From Allobosea sp035944375 (GTDB lineage: Bacteria > Pseudomonadota > Alphaproteobacteria > Rhizobiales > Beijerinckiaceae), in the NCBI RefSeq assembly GCF_035944375.1, contig NZ_DASZBE010000018.1: a stretch of DNA of 64,000 nt; one strand, written 5' to 3'. Shown piece after piece: positions 17,130-26,133 of the stretch. Below the pieces are notes generated by a model, which was not told where the DNA came from, searched no databases, and saw nothing but the letters and a program-made list of their open reading frames with translations. The stretch's first letter is position 1, and the number at the start of each line of letters is the position of its first letter. Position numbers and translations under genes: made by a program.

Positions 17130-17680
17130 GTCAGCCTGGTCTTTTCGAGATTGAGAAGGTCGACATGCTCGACCGGCCCGTCCTCCTCGCCCGCCACCTC
17201 GAGGAACTCAAAGGCACGGAAGCCTTCACTCTGGCTGGCGTCGCGCGGGGTGAGGGTGCGGAAGCGCTCGCGGATCTCGCCGTCTTCCATCGTCCGGTGC
17301 AAAGCGAGCAGGGTCTGCGGAGGATGATCGCAGAGGGAGGCGGCGAAGGTGATCTCCTCAGCCGCGGCGGCGCGCGCGGTCGCGAAATCGGGCGCGCCGA
17401 GCTTGTCGACGAGTTGGCCCGCGAGGCTTTCGACCGCCGCCACGCGCTCGGCCTCGGTCGCCTCCTGCACCACGGCGAGCGTGCTCCAGCCGAAGCTCGC
17501 CACACCCAGGAAGCCGGAGCGGAAGGCGGCCTTGCCCTTGGCGTCGAGCGCGGGGAGAGCGGCCTCCCCGAACAGGAAGGAGCCGGTCACGAGCCATTCG
17601 CCCGGCTCGGCCGCGCGGCGGAAGACAAAGGTGTCGGACGGGTCGAGCCGGATGGCGCGGGGCAGTTTCAGACCGCTCAC
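17126..17680 (-). CDS. DUF6505 family protein
   Basis: A 184-residue protein starting with GTG (MSGLKLPRAIRLDPSDTFVF). It contains RRAAEPGEWLVTGSFLFGEA and GFLGVASFGWSTLAVVQEA. There is no signal peptide or membrane segment. The GTG at 17680 overlaps the stop of the upstream ligase-like gene (GTGA), and its own stop overlaps the next ATG, giving a tightly coupled trio. The name is from memory of the conserved neighbourhood. Role unknown. Confidence 0.75.
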   Translation of the reverse strand: MSGLKLPRAIRLDPSDTFVFRRAAEPGEWLVTGSFLFGEAALPALDAKGKAAFRSGFLGVASFGWSTLAVVQEATEAERVAAVESLAGQLVDKLGAPDFATARAAAAEEITFAASLCDHPPQTLLALHRTMEDGEIRERFRTLTPRDASQSEGFRAFEFLEVAGEEDGPVEHVDLLNLEKTRLT

Positions 17681-18420
17681 AGCTTCGGCCCGCCGCTCTC
17701 GCGATCGAGCCAGTCGACCCGCGCCAGCGCTTCGACGAGGCTGCGGCGCTCGGTGCCGGCCTGGGTGGTCGCGACGAGATCGCCATTGGGCTCGATGCCG
17801 TGGCGGGTGCCGACGACCTTGTCGAGCCGGTCGAGCCAGCGCAGCGCGGCGGCCTTGGGCCCGGCGCTCTGCCAGCGGGTGACGGCGAGCATGAGGTGGC
17901 GGGCGAAGGCCTCGATCAGGTCGACGGCATCGATCTCCTCGAAGCCCTCCTCGGCCATGCCCACGCCGATCTGGCCGAAGGCGAAGGGCGCCATCGTGGT
18001 GGCGCGCAGCATGCCGCCGAAGACGACCCATTCGGGCACCTCGTCTTCGCCGCAGCCCTCCGGCCAGGCCAGCCGGCCACCGCCGATCAGCCCGAGATCG
18101 TAGATCAGCGCATCGGGCCAGCGGAACAGGATCGGCCGCTCGGGCGGGCTGTAGACCGCGAGCGCATCCGCCAGCGCCGTCATCGCGAGGTAATGGGCCA
18201 GCCGCGCCTCGCGCAGCGGGTTGTCGGGCTCCAGCACAACGGCGAATTCGATCACGTCGAAGCGCCGGGTCCAGACCAGCGTCGCGGCGCCCGCCTCGGC
18301 CGCGATCGTGCAGGCATGGGCGAAGGCGTCGCCCGATTCCCGCAGCGTGACGAGCGAAAAGCCCGGCGGCAGCACCGGCTCGCGACGCAGATCGTCCGGG
18401 CGCAGGGCACTGGCTGCCAT
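17677..18420 (-). CDS. biotin/lipoate-protein ligase family protein
   Basis: A 247-residue protein with the BPL/LplA-like core: AHACTIAAEAGAATLVWTRR, FAVVLEPDNPLREARL, FRWPDALIYDLGLIGGGRLAWPEG and WVVFGGMLRATTM. The family normally activates biotin or lipoate and attaches it to a lysine, but members in FDH clusters have no proven substrate and the classical GRGRxGR biotin motif is not seen. The ATG at 18420 has AGGAGG 11 nt upstream. It is the first gene of the minus-strand FDH operon, so the operon promoter should lie in the 121-bp divergent region to 18541. Confidence 0.8.
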   Translation of the reverse strand: MAASALRPDDLRREPVLPPGFSLVTLRESGDAFAHACTIAAEAGAATLVWTRRFDVIEFAVVLEPDNPLREARLAHYLAMTALADALAVYSPPERPILFRWPDALIYDLGLIGGGRLAWPEGCGEDEVPEWVVFGGMLRATTMAPFAFGQIGVGMAEEGFEEIDAVDLIEAFARHLMLAVTRWQSAGPKAAALRWLDRLDKVVGTRHGIEPNGDLVATTQAGTERRSLVEALARVDWLDRESGGPKL

Positions 18421-18541
18421 ATCCGACCATCCTCCTGGAGACTGCGACGAAACACGCAGGCTTCGTTTCTTTTGAACCGCTCCAATTCCATATAAGCACG
18501 GATGATCGCAAGAGAGGCGACACAACGCCGCCGGCCCGAGG
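18421..18541. promoter_or_regulatory. divergent promoter region of the FDH island
   Basis: This 121-bp gap separates the two arms of the FDH island. It holds an AT-rich stretch around 18470-18495 (TTTCTTTTGAACCG, CCATATAAGC). The octamer CAATTCCA at 18483-18490 also occurs, in the minus orientation, within the inverted repeat at 14851-14876 and its flank. Exact -35/-10 boxes cannot be fixed with confidence. Confidence 0.4.
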
Positions 18542-20593
18542 ATGAAGCCTGCCATGCAAGACACCACCCGGACGCTGATGGTGTGCTCGTGCGAGGACAC
18601 GATGCCGCTCGATGCGGCAGCGCTCGCCCGCGGCTGCAAGGGCGCCGATATCCGCACCGCGCGCCATCTCTGCCGGACCCAGACCGAGCTGTTCACCCGC
18701 GCGCTCGGCGAAAGCGCCGCCGTCACCGTCGCCTGCACGCAGGAGGCGCCGCTGTTCGAGGAGATCGCGGCCGATCTCGACTATGCCGGCGACCTGGTCT
18801 TCGCCAATATCCGCGAGACGGGCGGCTGGTCGCGCGAGGCGAAGGCGGCGGGACCGAAGATGGCCGCGCTGCTGGCCGCCGCCGCCGAGCCGATGCCGCC
18901 GATCTCCTTCACGACGCTGACCAGCAAGGGCGTCGCCCTGGTCTATGGCCGCGACGAGACGGCGCTCTCGGTCGGGCAGCGGCTGGCGGAGCATCTCGAC
19001 GTCACCATCCTGATCAGCCGGCCGGGTGAGATTGCGCCGCCGCGCGTGGTCGAGACGCCGGTGCTGAAGGGCACCATCGTGTCGGCGACCGGCTGGCTCG
19101 GCGCCTTCGAGCTGCGTATCGACGATTATGCCGCGCCCGCCCCCTCCTCCCGCGCCCGGCTCGTCTTCGGCGAGCCGCGCAACGGCGCCACCTCGCATTG
19201 CGACCTCGTCATCGATGTCTCGGGCGGGACGCCTTTGTTTCCGGCCGGTGAGCTGCGGGCGGGCTATCTGCGGGCGGACCCGGCGAGCCCCGCCGCGATC
19301 GAAAAGCTGATCGCGGAAGCCGGCCATCTCGTCGGAGAGTTCGACAAGCCGACCTATGTCCGGTTGAACGAGGATCTCTGCGCCCATTCGCGCTCGAAGA
19401 AGACCGGCTGCACGCGCTGTCTCGAGCTCTGCCCGACCGGGGCGATCACGCCCAATGGCGACCATGTCGCGATCTCGGCCGAGATCTGCGCCGGCTGCGG
19501 CGCCTGCGCGGCGGTCTGCCCGACCGGAGCGGTGACCTATGCGCTGCCGCCGGCCGACGCGCTGCTGCGCCGGCTGCGCACGCTGCTTGCGACCTATGCC
19601 GAAGCAGGCGGGCGCGAGCCGGTCGTGCTGCTGCATGACGAGGCGCATGGCGAGCCGCTGATCGATGCGCTCGCCCGCTTCGGCGAGGGCCTGCCGGCCC
19701 GCGTGCTGCCGCTGCGCGTCAACGAGATCACCCAGATCGGGCTCGATGCCTTCGCGGCAGCGCTCTCCTTCGGCGCGGCCTCCGTGCAGGTGCTCGGCCG
19801 CGCCCGCCCGAAGCACGATCTCTCTGGCTTACAGCGCAACCTCGCCTATGCCGAGACGCTCGCTTCGGCGCTGGGCTATGGCGCCGGCAGCGCCGGGCTG
19901 ATCGAGACCGACGACCCCGAGCAGCTGGCGGCGGCGCTGGCGCGGGTCGTGCCGGGCACGGTCTCGCAGAAGCCGGCGCGCTTCCGCCCGATGGGCGAAG
20001 GCCGGCCGCTGCTGCGCCAGACGATCGGCGAGCTGCATGCCGCGGCGCCGATGCCCGTGGCCACGGTGGCGCTGCCGCCGCGCGCGCCCTTCGGCACCGT
20101 GCATGTCGACACCGATGGCTGCACGCTCTGCCTGGCTTGCGTCTCGGCCTGCCCGGTGCAGGCGCTGTCCGATGATCCCGAGCGGCCGACGCTCGCCTTC
20201 CAGGAGGATCTCTGCGTGCAATGCGGGCTGTGCGCTGCGACCTGCCCAGAGAAGGTCATCACGCTGGAGCCGCGCATCGATTTCGACGCCTGGAAGGGCG
20301 GCAAGCGCGTGATCAAGCAGGAGGAGCCGTTCCACTGCATCGCCTGCGCCAAGCCTTTCGGCGTGCGCAGCACGATCAAGAAGATCACCGCCAAGCTTGA
20401 GAACAAGCACTGGATGTTCTCGGGCGACGCGGCCAAACGCATTTCGGTTTTGAAGATGTGCGAGGATTGCCGCGTCGAGGTCGTCGTCAACGAGAGCTTC
20501 GACCCGCATCTGTCGCCGCAGCGCCCGCCGGTTCGCACGACGGAGGATTATCTGCGCGAGCGCGCCGAGCGCGGGGAAGATCCGTTGCAGTAG
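18542..20593 (+). CDS. multi-cluster [4Fe-4S] ferredoxin-type protein of the FDH island
   Basis: A 683-residue soluble protein. The N terminus carries MVCSCEDTMPLD; around residues 279-330 lie two ferredoxin motifs (CTRCLELCPTGAI, CAGCGACAAVCPTGAV); around 526-578 two more (CTLCLACVSACPVQAL, CVQCGLCAATCPEKVI); and a C-terminal zinc-ribbon-like part has CIACAKPFG near 599 and CEDC near 640. At least four [4Fe-4S] clusters are expected. It lacks a molybdopterin domain. It is transcribed divergently from the FDH operon, so it is probably an electron-transfer or cluster-delivery partner. ATG 18542 is used; an in-frame ATG at 18554 is also possible. Confidence 0.85.
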   Translation: MKPAMQDTTRTLMVCSCEDTMPLDAAALARGCKGADIRTARHLCRTQTELFTRALGESAAVTVACTQEAPLFEEIAADLDYAGDLVFANIRETGGWSREAKAAGPKMAALLAAAAEPMPPISFTTLTSKGVALVYGRDETALSVGQRLAEHLDVTILISRPGEIAPPRVVETPVLKGTIVSATGWLGAFELRIDDYAAPAPSSRARLVFGEPRNGATSHCDLVIDVSGGTPLFPAGELRAGYLRADPASPAAIEKLIAEAGHLVGEFDKPTYVRLNEDLCAHSRSKKTGCTRCLELCPTGAITPNGDHVAISAEICAGCGACAAVCPTGAVTYALPPADALLRRLRTLLATYAEAGGREPVVLLHDEAHGEPLIDALARFGEGLPARVLPLRVNEITQIGLDAFAAALSFGAASVQVLGRARPKHDLSGLQRNLAYAETLASALGYGAGSAGLIETDDPEQLAAALARVVPGTVSQKPARFRPMGEGRPLLRQTIGELHAAAPMPVATVALPPRAPFGTVHVDTDGCTLCLACVSACPVQALSDDPERPTLAFQEDLCVQCGLCAATCPEKVITLEPRIDFDAWKGGKRVIKQEEPFHCIACAKPFGVRSTIKKITAKLENKHWMFSGDAAKRISVLKMCEDCRVEVVVNESFDPHLSPQRPPVRTTEDYLRERAERGEDPLQ

Positions 20594-20600
20594 AGATGCC

Positions 20601-20732
20601 TGTCATTCCGGGGCGCGGCAAAGCCGCGAACCCGGAACCCACGACGGGGTGAGCGGCTGCGGGCCTGTGTCGGTGACGGCTCACCCCGTCGTGGGTTCCG
20701 GGTTCATCGCTGCGCGATGCCCCGGAATGACA
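20601..20732. repeat. palindromic intergenic repeat, family A copy 1
   Basis: Outer arms TGTCATTCCGGGGC / GCCCCGGAATGACA and a perfect 27-bp inner inverted repeat (GAACCCGGAACCCACGAC... and its complement) enclose a 24-nt centre. It lies between the convergent ends of the ferredoxin gene and the WD40-cytochrome gene and could act as a two-way terminator. Three other copies are at 24505, 30474 and 43738. Confidence 0.9.
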
Positions 20733-20738
20733 GACGGC

Positions 20739-22013
20739 TCAGCGCGTCACCTTCTCCAGCCAGTCGACCAGCGCCTGCCGGTCTTCAGCCGAACCGATGG
20801 TCTGCTCCGGCATCTTGGTGCCGGGCGTGTAGGCGTTGGGGCCGATCTCGAAGAGCTTCGCCACCGTCTCCTTGGTCCAGACGATATCCATCGCCTTGAA
20901 GGCCTCGGAATAGGCGTAGCCCGGCGCGCTGGCGATGCGACGGCCGAAGATGCCGTGCAGCGTCGGCCCGGCGCGGTTGCCGTCCGACGGCGTCAGGGTG
21001 TGGCAGGCGGCGCAGGCGCGGAAGACCTGAGCGCCGCGCTCGCCGTTGAAGGCGGCCAGCACGTCCGCCCCAGCGCGCGGCACCACCGTGCCGATATGCT
21101 CGCCGGTGACGGCGTTCCAACGGCGCACGAGACGATCGGCGCCGCCCGACAGGATCTGGCGGCCATCGGGCAGGAAGGCGAGCGACCAAACCGGCAGGCC
21201 CGGCCCGACCAGCGTCGCGCGCACGGAGCGCGCCTTGCGGTCGATCAGCGCAACCTGGCCGCGCAGGCCCCCGGCCGCGAGCGTCGTCCCGTCGGCCGAA
21301 AGCGCCAGCGCGATCAGCGGCGTCTCGCCGACGGCCACCTCCCCGCGCGCCTCGCCGTCCGGCCCGAAGAGCCGCAGCCGCCCATCCGCCGCGGCGACGG
21401 CGATCTCGCCATCGGCGGCCACGACGACCCCGTTCAGCGGCGCGGGCAGCGTGACGATCCGGGGCGCGCCGGCGTCAGCCGGCCAGATCCGCAGCGTCGC
21501 GTCATAGCCGGCGGTGACGAGGCCGCCGCCGGGGAGGAAGGCGACGCCGTTGACCGGACCCTGGTGGCCCTCGAAGGCGAGCACAGTGCCGCCCTCGCGC
21601 GTCGTCACCCGCGCCGTCCCGTCCCAGGAGGCGGAGGCGATGCGGCGCCCATCGGCCGAGACCGCCAGCGCGGCCACGGGCCCCTTATGGCCCTCGATGA
21701 CCTCAGCCGGCGCCGCCGCCGCCCCGGGCCAGAGCGCGATTCGGCCATCCTCGGCCCCGGTCGCGAAGCCGAGGCCCGGCACGGCCGCGACCGCGTTGAC
21801 CGCGCCCTCATGGAAGCGCAGCACGGCCTCCGCCGTGCCGCCCGACAGGCTCCAGAGGATCGCCGACTGGTCGAAGGAGCCGGTCATGGCGCTGGCGCCG
21901 TCGGGTGCGACTGCGATGGCGCGCACCGGCCCGCCATGGCCGCGCAGTTCCTGGGCGGCGGCGGGTTGGGCGAGGCAGAGAAGAAGGAGGAGAGGCATCA
22001 GGACAGATCGCAT
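20739..22013 (-). CDS. WD40-repeat protein fused to cytochrome c
   Basis: A 424-residue exported protein: signal peptide (residues 1-20, LLLLLCLAQPAAA), WD40 beta-propeller repeats at about 22-315 (HGGPVRAIAVAPDGASAMTG, HKGPVAALAVSADGRRIASAS, HQGPVNGVAFLPGGGLVTAG, LPVWSLAFLPDGRQILSGGAD) and a class I cytochrome c domain at about 322-424. The haem motif is CAACH (C334-H338) with M401 (GTKMPEQT) as probable sixth ligand. Periplasmic electron transfer is expected. Its place in the FDH island suggests a partner of the periplasmic FDH, but this is inference. Divergent from tusA by 69 nt. Confidence 0.9.
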   Translation of the reverse strand: MRSVLMPLLLLLCLAQPAAAQELRGHGGPVRAIAVAPDGASAMTGSFDQSAILWSLSGGTAEAVLRFHEGAVNAVAAVPGLGFATGAEDGRIALWPGAAAAPAEVIEGHKGPVAALAVSADGRRIASASWDGTARVTTREGGTVLAFEGHQGPVNGVAFLPGGGLVTAGYDATLRIWPADAGAPRIVTLPAPLNGVVVAADGEIAVAAADGRLRLFGPDGEARGEVAVGETPLIALALSADGTTLAAGGLRGQVALIDRKARSVRATLVGPGLPVWSLAFLPDGRQILSGGADRLVRRWNAVTGEHIGTVVPRAGADVLAAFNGERGAQVFRACAACHTLTPSDGNRAGPTLHGIFGRRIASAPGYAYSEAFKAMDIVWTKETVAKLFEIGPNAYTPGTKMPEQTIGSAEDRQALVDWLEKVTR

Positions 22014-22082
22014 CGTTCCATCATGCCGGCTCCCCGGCGCCGTGACAAAGCGGCCAGTTGCCCCGGTGCGACCGGCCATCCT

Positions 22083-22346
22083 ATGAAGCCCGCGCCCCTG
22101 CAGCTGGTGCCCGCCATGACCGCCACGCCTCTCAATCTCCGCGGCCTGAAATGCCCCCTGCCGGCGCTGCGGGTCCGCAAGGCGCTGAAGGGGGCGGCGC
22201 CCGGCACGCTGTTCCTGGTCGAATGCACCGATCCAATGGCGGCCATCGACATTCCCAACCTGATGCGCGAAACCGGGGATGCGATCGAGGAGAGCCGCAG
22301 CGACGGCGATCTGCTCGTCTTCCACATCCGCAAGGCGCCGGCCTGA
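22083..22346 (+). CDS. tusA: TusA family sulfurtransferase
   Basis: An 87-residue sulfur-carrier protein. The conserved LNLRGLKCPLPALRVRKAL places the persulfide cysteine at C24, and the fold ends with ESRSDGDLLVFHIRKA. TusA proteins relay persulfide sulfur to tRNA, molybdenum cofactor or other acceptors; in this setting the sulfur may serve FDH through FdhD or cofactor synthesis. The N terminus is about 10 residues longer than usual; an in-frame ATG at 22116 (MTATPLNL) would give the standard length. 24 nt upstream of the Mrp gene. Confidence 0.9.
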   Translation: MKPAPLQLVPAMTATPLNLRGLKCPLPALRVRKALKGAAPGTLFLVECTDPMAAIDIPNLMRETGDAIEESRSDGDLLVFHIRKAPA

Positions 22347-22370
22347 GCCGCGCCGATAGGAGTTCAGCCC

Positions 22371-23504
<1,134 letters not shown>

Positions 23505-23527
23505 GGGGCTGGTCTGTAGCCGACCAT

Positions 23528-23634
23528 CGTCATCCTGGGCGACCGAAGGTCGTCCCGGGATCCATCATAGGGGACGACGTCGCCCTATGATGGATCCCGG
23601 ATCTGCGCCGCTGCGCGGCTTGTCCAGGATGACG
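23528..23634. repeat. palindromic intergenic repeat, family B copy 1
   Basis: CGTCATCCTGG and CCAGGATGACG are the outer arms; inner arms CGGGATCCATCATAGG / CCTATGATGGATCCCG flank a short centre. It is located between the convergent Mrp gene and the 41-residue peptide gene. A second copy of the same family is at 31674-31779. Confidence 0.88.
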
Positions 23635-23664
23635 GGGTGGTTCCGAAACTGACCGAACCGGACC

Positions 23665-23790
23665 TCAGAGCCTGACGCCGCCCGTCGAGAAGGCGACGTC
23701 GACCGGCTTCTGGAAATAGTCGTTCAGCACGAGGCTGGCGCCGAAGGCGAGGATGGCGGCGACGGCGATGGCGGCGACGAACGATTTCAT
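23665..23790 (-). CDS. 41-residue single-span membrane peptide in the FDH island
   Basis: A small gene encoding MKSFVAAIAVAAILAFGASL, then VLNDYFQKPVDVAFSTGGVRL. One N-terminal hydrophobic helix (residues 3-21) is followed by a short polar tail. The start has a strong purine-rich site (GGGGGAAG) 3-10 nt upstream, and the gene fits cleanly between mobA and repeat B1. I do not recognise a named family. Position suggests it is the last gene of the DUF2478-fdhD-mobA operon; it may be an assembly factor or membrane subunit. Confidence 0.7.
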   Translation of the reverse strand: MKSFVAAIAVAAILAFGASLVLNDYFQKPVDVAFSTGGVRL

Positions 23791-23866
23791 GGTCTTCCCC
23801 CGAATGGCGGCACGGCAGCGATAAGCCGCTCTTGTACAGGACAGATAGCGAAGGACGGCGGGGGGT

Positions 23867-24490
23867 TCAAGCCGGCGGCAAAGTGGCGAAAAGCCGCTCG
23901 GCCTCGTCGAGATCCTCGGGCTTGTTGGCGTTGAAGAAGGGATCGACCGGCGTCACCGGCCACTCCGCGCTCGCGCAGCCATGGCGGGCGGTCCAGCGGT
24001 CGATCTTGCGCTCGTCCTCGACCGTCAGGGCGTGGCGCAGATCGGCGCGCAGGCGAACCGGCCAGAGGCCGATCACCGGATGCGTCCAGCCGCCTGAGGC
24101 CGCGCAGGCGAGTGGGACGCCCTGCGTCTCGCGTGCCTCATGCAGGCGGGCGACGAGATCATCAGGGATGAAAGGCGTGTCGGCGGCGACGCTGACGAGC
24201 CATTCGGTCTCGGGCCGATGGACCGCCATCCAGTCGAGCCCGGCGAGAATGCCGGCGAGCGGGCCGGCGAAATCGGGCACGCTGTCGGCGACCACCGGCA
24301 GGCCGTAACCGGCGAAGCGGTCGGGATCGCCATTGGCGTTGACCACGAGCCCGTCGCATTGGGGCGCCAGGCGCTCGATGACATGGGCGAGGATGCTGCG
24401 GCCCGCGATGGTCCGCAGCGGCTTGTCACCGCCGCCCATGCGCCGGGCGAGACCGCCGGCGAGGAGCAGGCCGAGGGTGGGGGGGGTCAT
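23867..24490 (-). CDS. mobA: molybdenum cofactor guanylyltransferase MobA
   Basis: A 207-residue nucleotidyltransferase that adds GMP to Mo-molybdopterin to make MGD, required by FDH. The signature LLLAGGLARRMGGGDKP is at residues 8-24, followed by NANGDPDRF, ADSVPDFAGPLAGILAGL and SVAADTPFIPDDL. Length is normal. Together with mobB and moeA at 7.1-8.9 kb it gives a dedicated bis-MGD set around the FDH genes. Family A repeat copy 2 separates it from fdhD. Confidence 0.93.
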   Translation of the reverse strand: MTPPTLGLLLAGGLARRMGGGDKPLRTIAGRSILAHVIERLAPQCDGLVVNANGDPDRFAGYGLPVVADSVPDFAGPLAGILAGLDWMAVHRPETEWLVSVAADTPFIPDDLVARLHEARETQGVPLACAASGGWTHPVIGLWPVRLRADLRHALTVEDERKIDRWTARHGCASAEWPVTPVDPFFNANKPEDLDEAERLFATLPPA

Positions 24491-24504
24491 TGAGCAACCA
24501 CCTT

Positions 24505-24635
24505 GTCATTCCGGGGCGATCCGCAGGATCGAACCCGGAACCCACGACCGGGCGATACCTGAAGAACGCGCAGTATTCCGGGTTCAACCCCGTCGTGGGT
24601 TCCGGGTTCTTCGCTGCGCGAAGCCCCGGAAAGAC
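24505..24635. repeat. palindromic intergenic repeat, family A copy 2
   Basis: Starts GTCATTCCGGGGC and ends GCCCCGGAAAGAC, with inner arms GAACCCGGAACCCACGAC / GTCGTGGGTTCCGGGTTC. It sits in the 153-nt gap between fdhD and mobA, both on the minus strand. The loop differs from copy 1 (it contains an extra CCGGGTTCAACCCC). Confidence 0.88.
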
Positions 24636-24643
24636 CGAGGGGC

Positions 24644-25537
24644 TCAATCATCACGATCGGCCCCCTTGCGCCGGCTCCGGCCGCCCTCCTCCTCGACCGT
24701 GTCGGGATCCTGGTCGAAGACGATGTTCTGCTCACCCGCCAGCGCCACGAAGCGCTTGCCGCGGGCGCGGCCGATCAGGGTGAGCCCGGCCTTGCGCGCC
24801 AGTTCGACGCCCCATTCGGTGAAGCCGGAGCGCGAGACCAGCACGGGGATGCCCATGCGCACGGTCTTGATCACCATCTCGGAGGTCAGGCGGCCGGTGG
24901 TGTAGAAGATCATCTTCGCGGGATCGACGTCGTGGCGGAACATCCAGCCGGCGACCTTGTCGACGGCGTTGTGGCGGCCGACATCCTCCATATAGACCAG
25001 CGGCCTGTCGGCCTTGCAGAGCACGCAGCCATGGATCGCGCCGGCCTCGAGATAGAGCGAGGGCGTGGTGTTGATCTTCTTCGTCAGCGCATAGAGCCAG
25101 CTGGTGCGGAGTTCGGCCTTCGGCAATTCGATCTCGTCGATCGCCTCCATCAGATCCCCAAAAGCCGTGCCCTGGGCGCAGCCCGAGGTCAGCGTCTTCT
25201 TCTTCAGCTTCTCCTCGAAATTGGTGCGCTCCGGCGTGCGGACGACGACGACCTCGAGCTCCTCGTCATAATCGACGGCATCGACGACATCGCCGCGCTT
25301 CAGCATGTTCTGGTTGAGGAGATAGCCCAGCGCCAGCGCATCGGGATGGTCGCCGATCGTCATCATCGTGACGATCTCCTGGGCGTTGAGATAGAGCGTC
25401 AGCGCGCGCTCGGTGACGACGCGGGTCTCGACGGTCGCGCCGGTCTGGTCGATGCCGGAGACGGTCGCGCCGAGGCGCGCCGCCTGCGGATCGGGCCGGA
25501 CGAGATAATCGTCGAGGAAGCTCATATCCTGCGCCAT
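24644..25537 (-). CDS. fdhD: formate dehydrogenase accessory sulfurtransferase FdhD
   Basis: A 297-residue protein that transfers sulfur from a cysteine desulfurase to the FDH molybdenum site. Typical regions are visible: LYLNAQEIVTMMTIGDHPDA, LALGYLLNQNML, AIHGCVLCKADRPLVYMEDVGRHNAVDK (split in the text) and FYTTGRLTSEMVIKTVRMGI. The active-site loop reads LTSGCAQGTAFGD, with a single cysteine C120 instead of the C-x-x-C of E. coli FdhD. The C terminus has a basic tail (GGRSRRKGADRDD). It lies 13 nt downstream of the DUF2478 gene. Confidence 0.94.
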   Translation of the reverse strand: MAQDMSFLDDYLVRPDPQAARLGATVSGIDQTGATVETRVVTERALTLYLNAQEIVTMMTIGDHPDALALGYLLNQNMLKRGDVVDAVDYDEELEVVVVRTPERTNFEEKLKKKTLTSGCAQGTAFGDLMEAIDEIELPKAELRTSWLYALTKKINTTPSLYLEAGAIHGCVLCKADRPLVYMEDVGRHNAVDKVAGWMFRHDVDPAKMIFYTTGRLTSEMVIKTVRMGIPVLVSRSGFTEWGVELARKAGLTLIGRARGKRFVALAGEQNIVFDQDPDTVEEEGGRSRRKGADRDD

Positions 25538-25550
25538 GGCGGTCTTCCGG

Positions 25551-26063
25551 TCAGGCGGCCAGCCGCGCGAGATGCAGCGCCCAGGTCTCGATGGCCTCGG
25601 CCTGCGCCGGCAGCTCGGTCCAGTCCTCCCCCGCGAAGTCTCGGAAGGCGGGCAGCACGTCCTGCCGGACCGCGATCAGAACGGGTACGCCCGCCAGCAG
25701 GGCTGCCGCGATCTCCTGCCGAAGCCCCTGGCCCAGCACCTCCTGCCGGCCGAACTTGTTGACGATGACGAGATCGGTTTCGCCCGCCAGCGCCGCGCCG
25801 AGCGCGCCGCCAGCGGCCGCGAGGCCGCCTGCGTCGAGACGGCAGCCGGTGGCGCCGGCACCGCGGTTCTCGCTGATCGGGAAGCGCACGCCGGTCGCAA
25901 GGTCCTCCAGCGCCATCGAGAGACAGCCGGTCTCGCAGGCGCCGTCATTGTGCTGGACGACACCGCCGAGCCGGAGACCCTGCGCCTTCAGCCGCGACGC
26001 CGTCTCGGCCATGAACCGGTCGATGGGGAAGCCCGACGAATAGGGAATGACGGCCATGAGCAT
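25551..26063 (-). CDS. DUF2478 domain-containing nucleotide-binding-like protein
   Basis: A 170-residue protein (MLMAVIPYSSGFPIDRFMAE) with GGVVQHNDGACETGCLSMAL, GATGCRLDAGGLAAAGGAL, DLVIVNKFGRQEVLGQGL and GVPVLIAVRQDVLPAF, matching DUF2478. These proteins resemble P-loop NTPases and occur in molybdenum-enzyme loci; the usual GKS/T loop is not obvious. It is the first gene of the operon with fdhD. A molybdate- or cofactor-related role is inferred. Confidence 0.82.
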   Translation of the reverse strand: MLMAVIPYSSGFPIDRFMAETASRLKAQGLRLGGVVQHNDGACETGCLSMALEDLATGVRFPISENRGAGATGCRLDAGGLAAAGGALGAALAGETDLVIVNKFGRQEVLGQGLRQEIAAALLAGVPVLIAVRQDVLPAFRDFAGEDWTELPAQAEAIETWALHLARLAA

Positions 26064-26108
26064 CGAGACCTCATCCCATGAAAAGCGAGAGGCGACCAGA
26101 GGGCTTTC

Positions 26109-26133
26109 GTCGCAGCGCGGCGCGCGCTGCGAC
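26109..26133. other. strong 11-bp hairpin upstream of the membrane protein gene
   Basis: GTCGCAGCGCG (26109-26119) and CGCGCTGCGAC (26123-26133) are perfect inverted arms around a 3-nt loop, without a T-run. A second, smaller hairpin (GGACAG...CTGTCC) follows near 26147. They lie in the divergent gap between the DUF2478 gene and the membrane protein gene, perhaps in a 5' leader. Confidence 0.45.
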
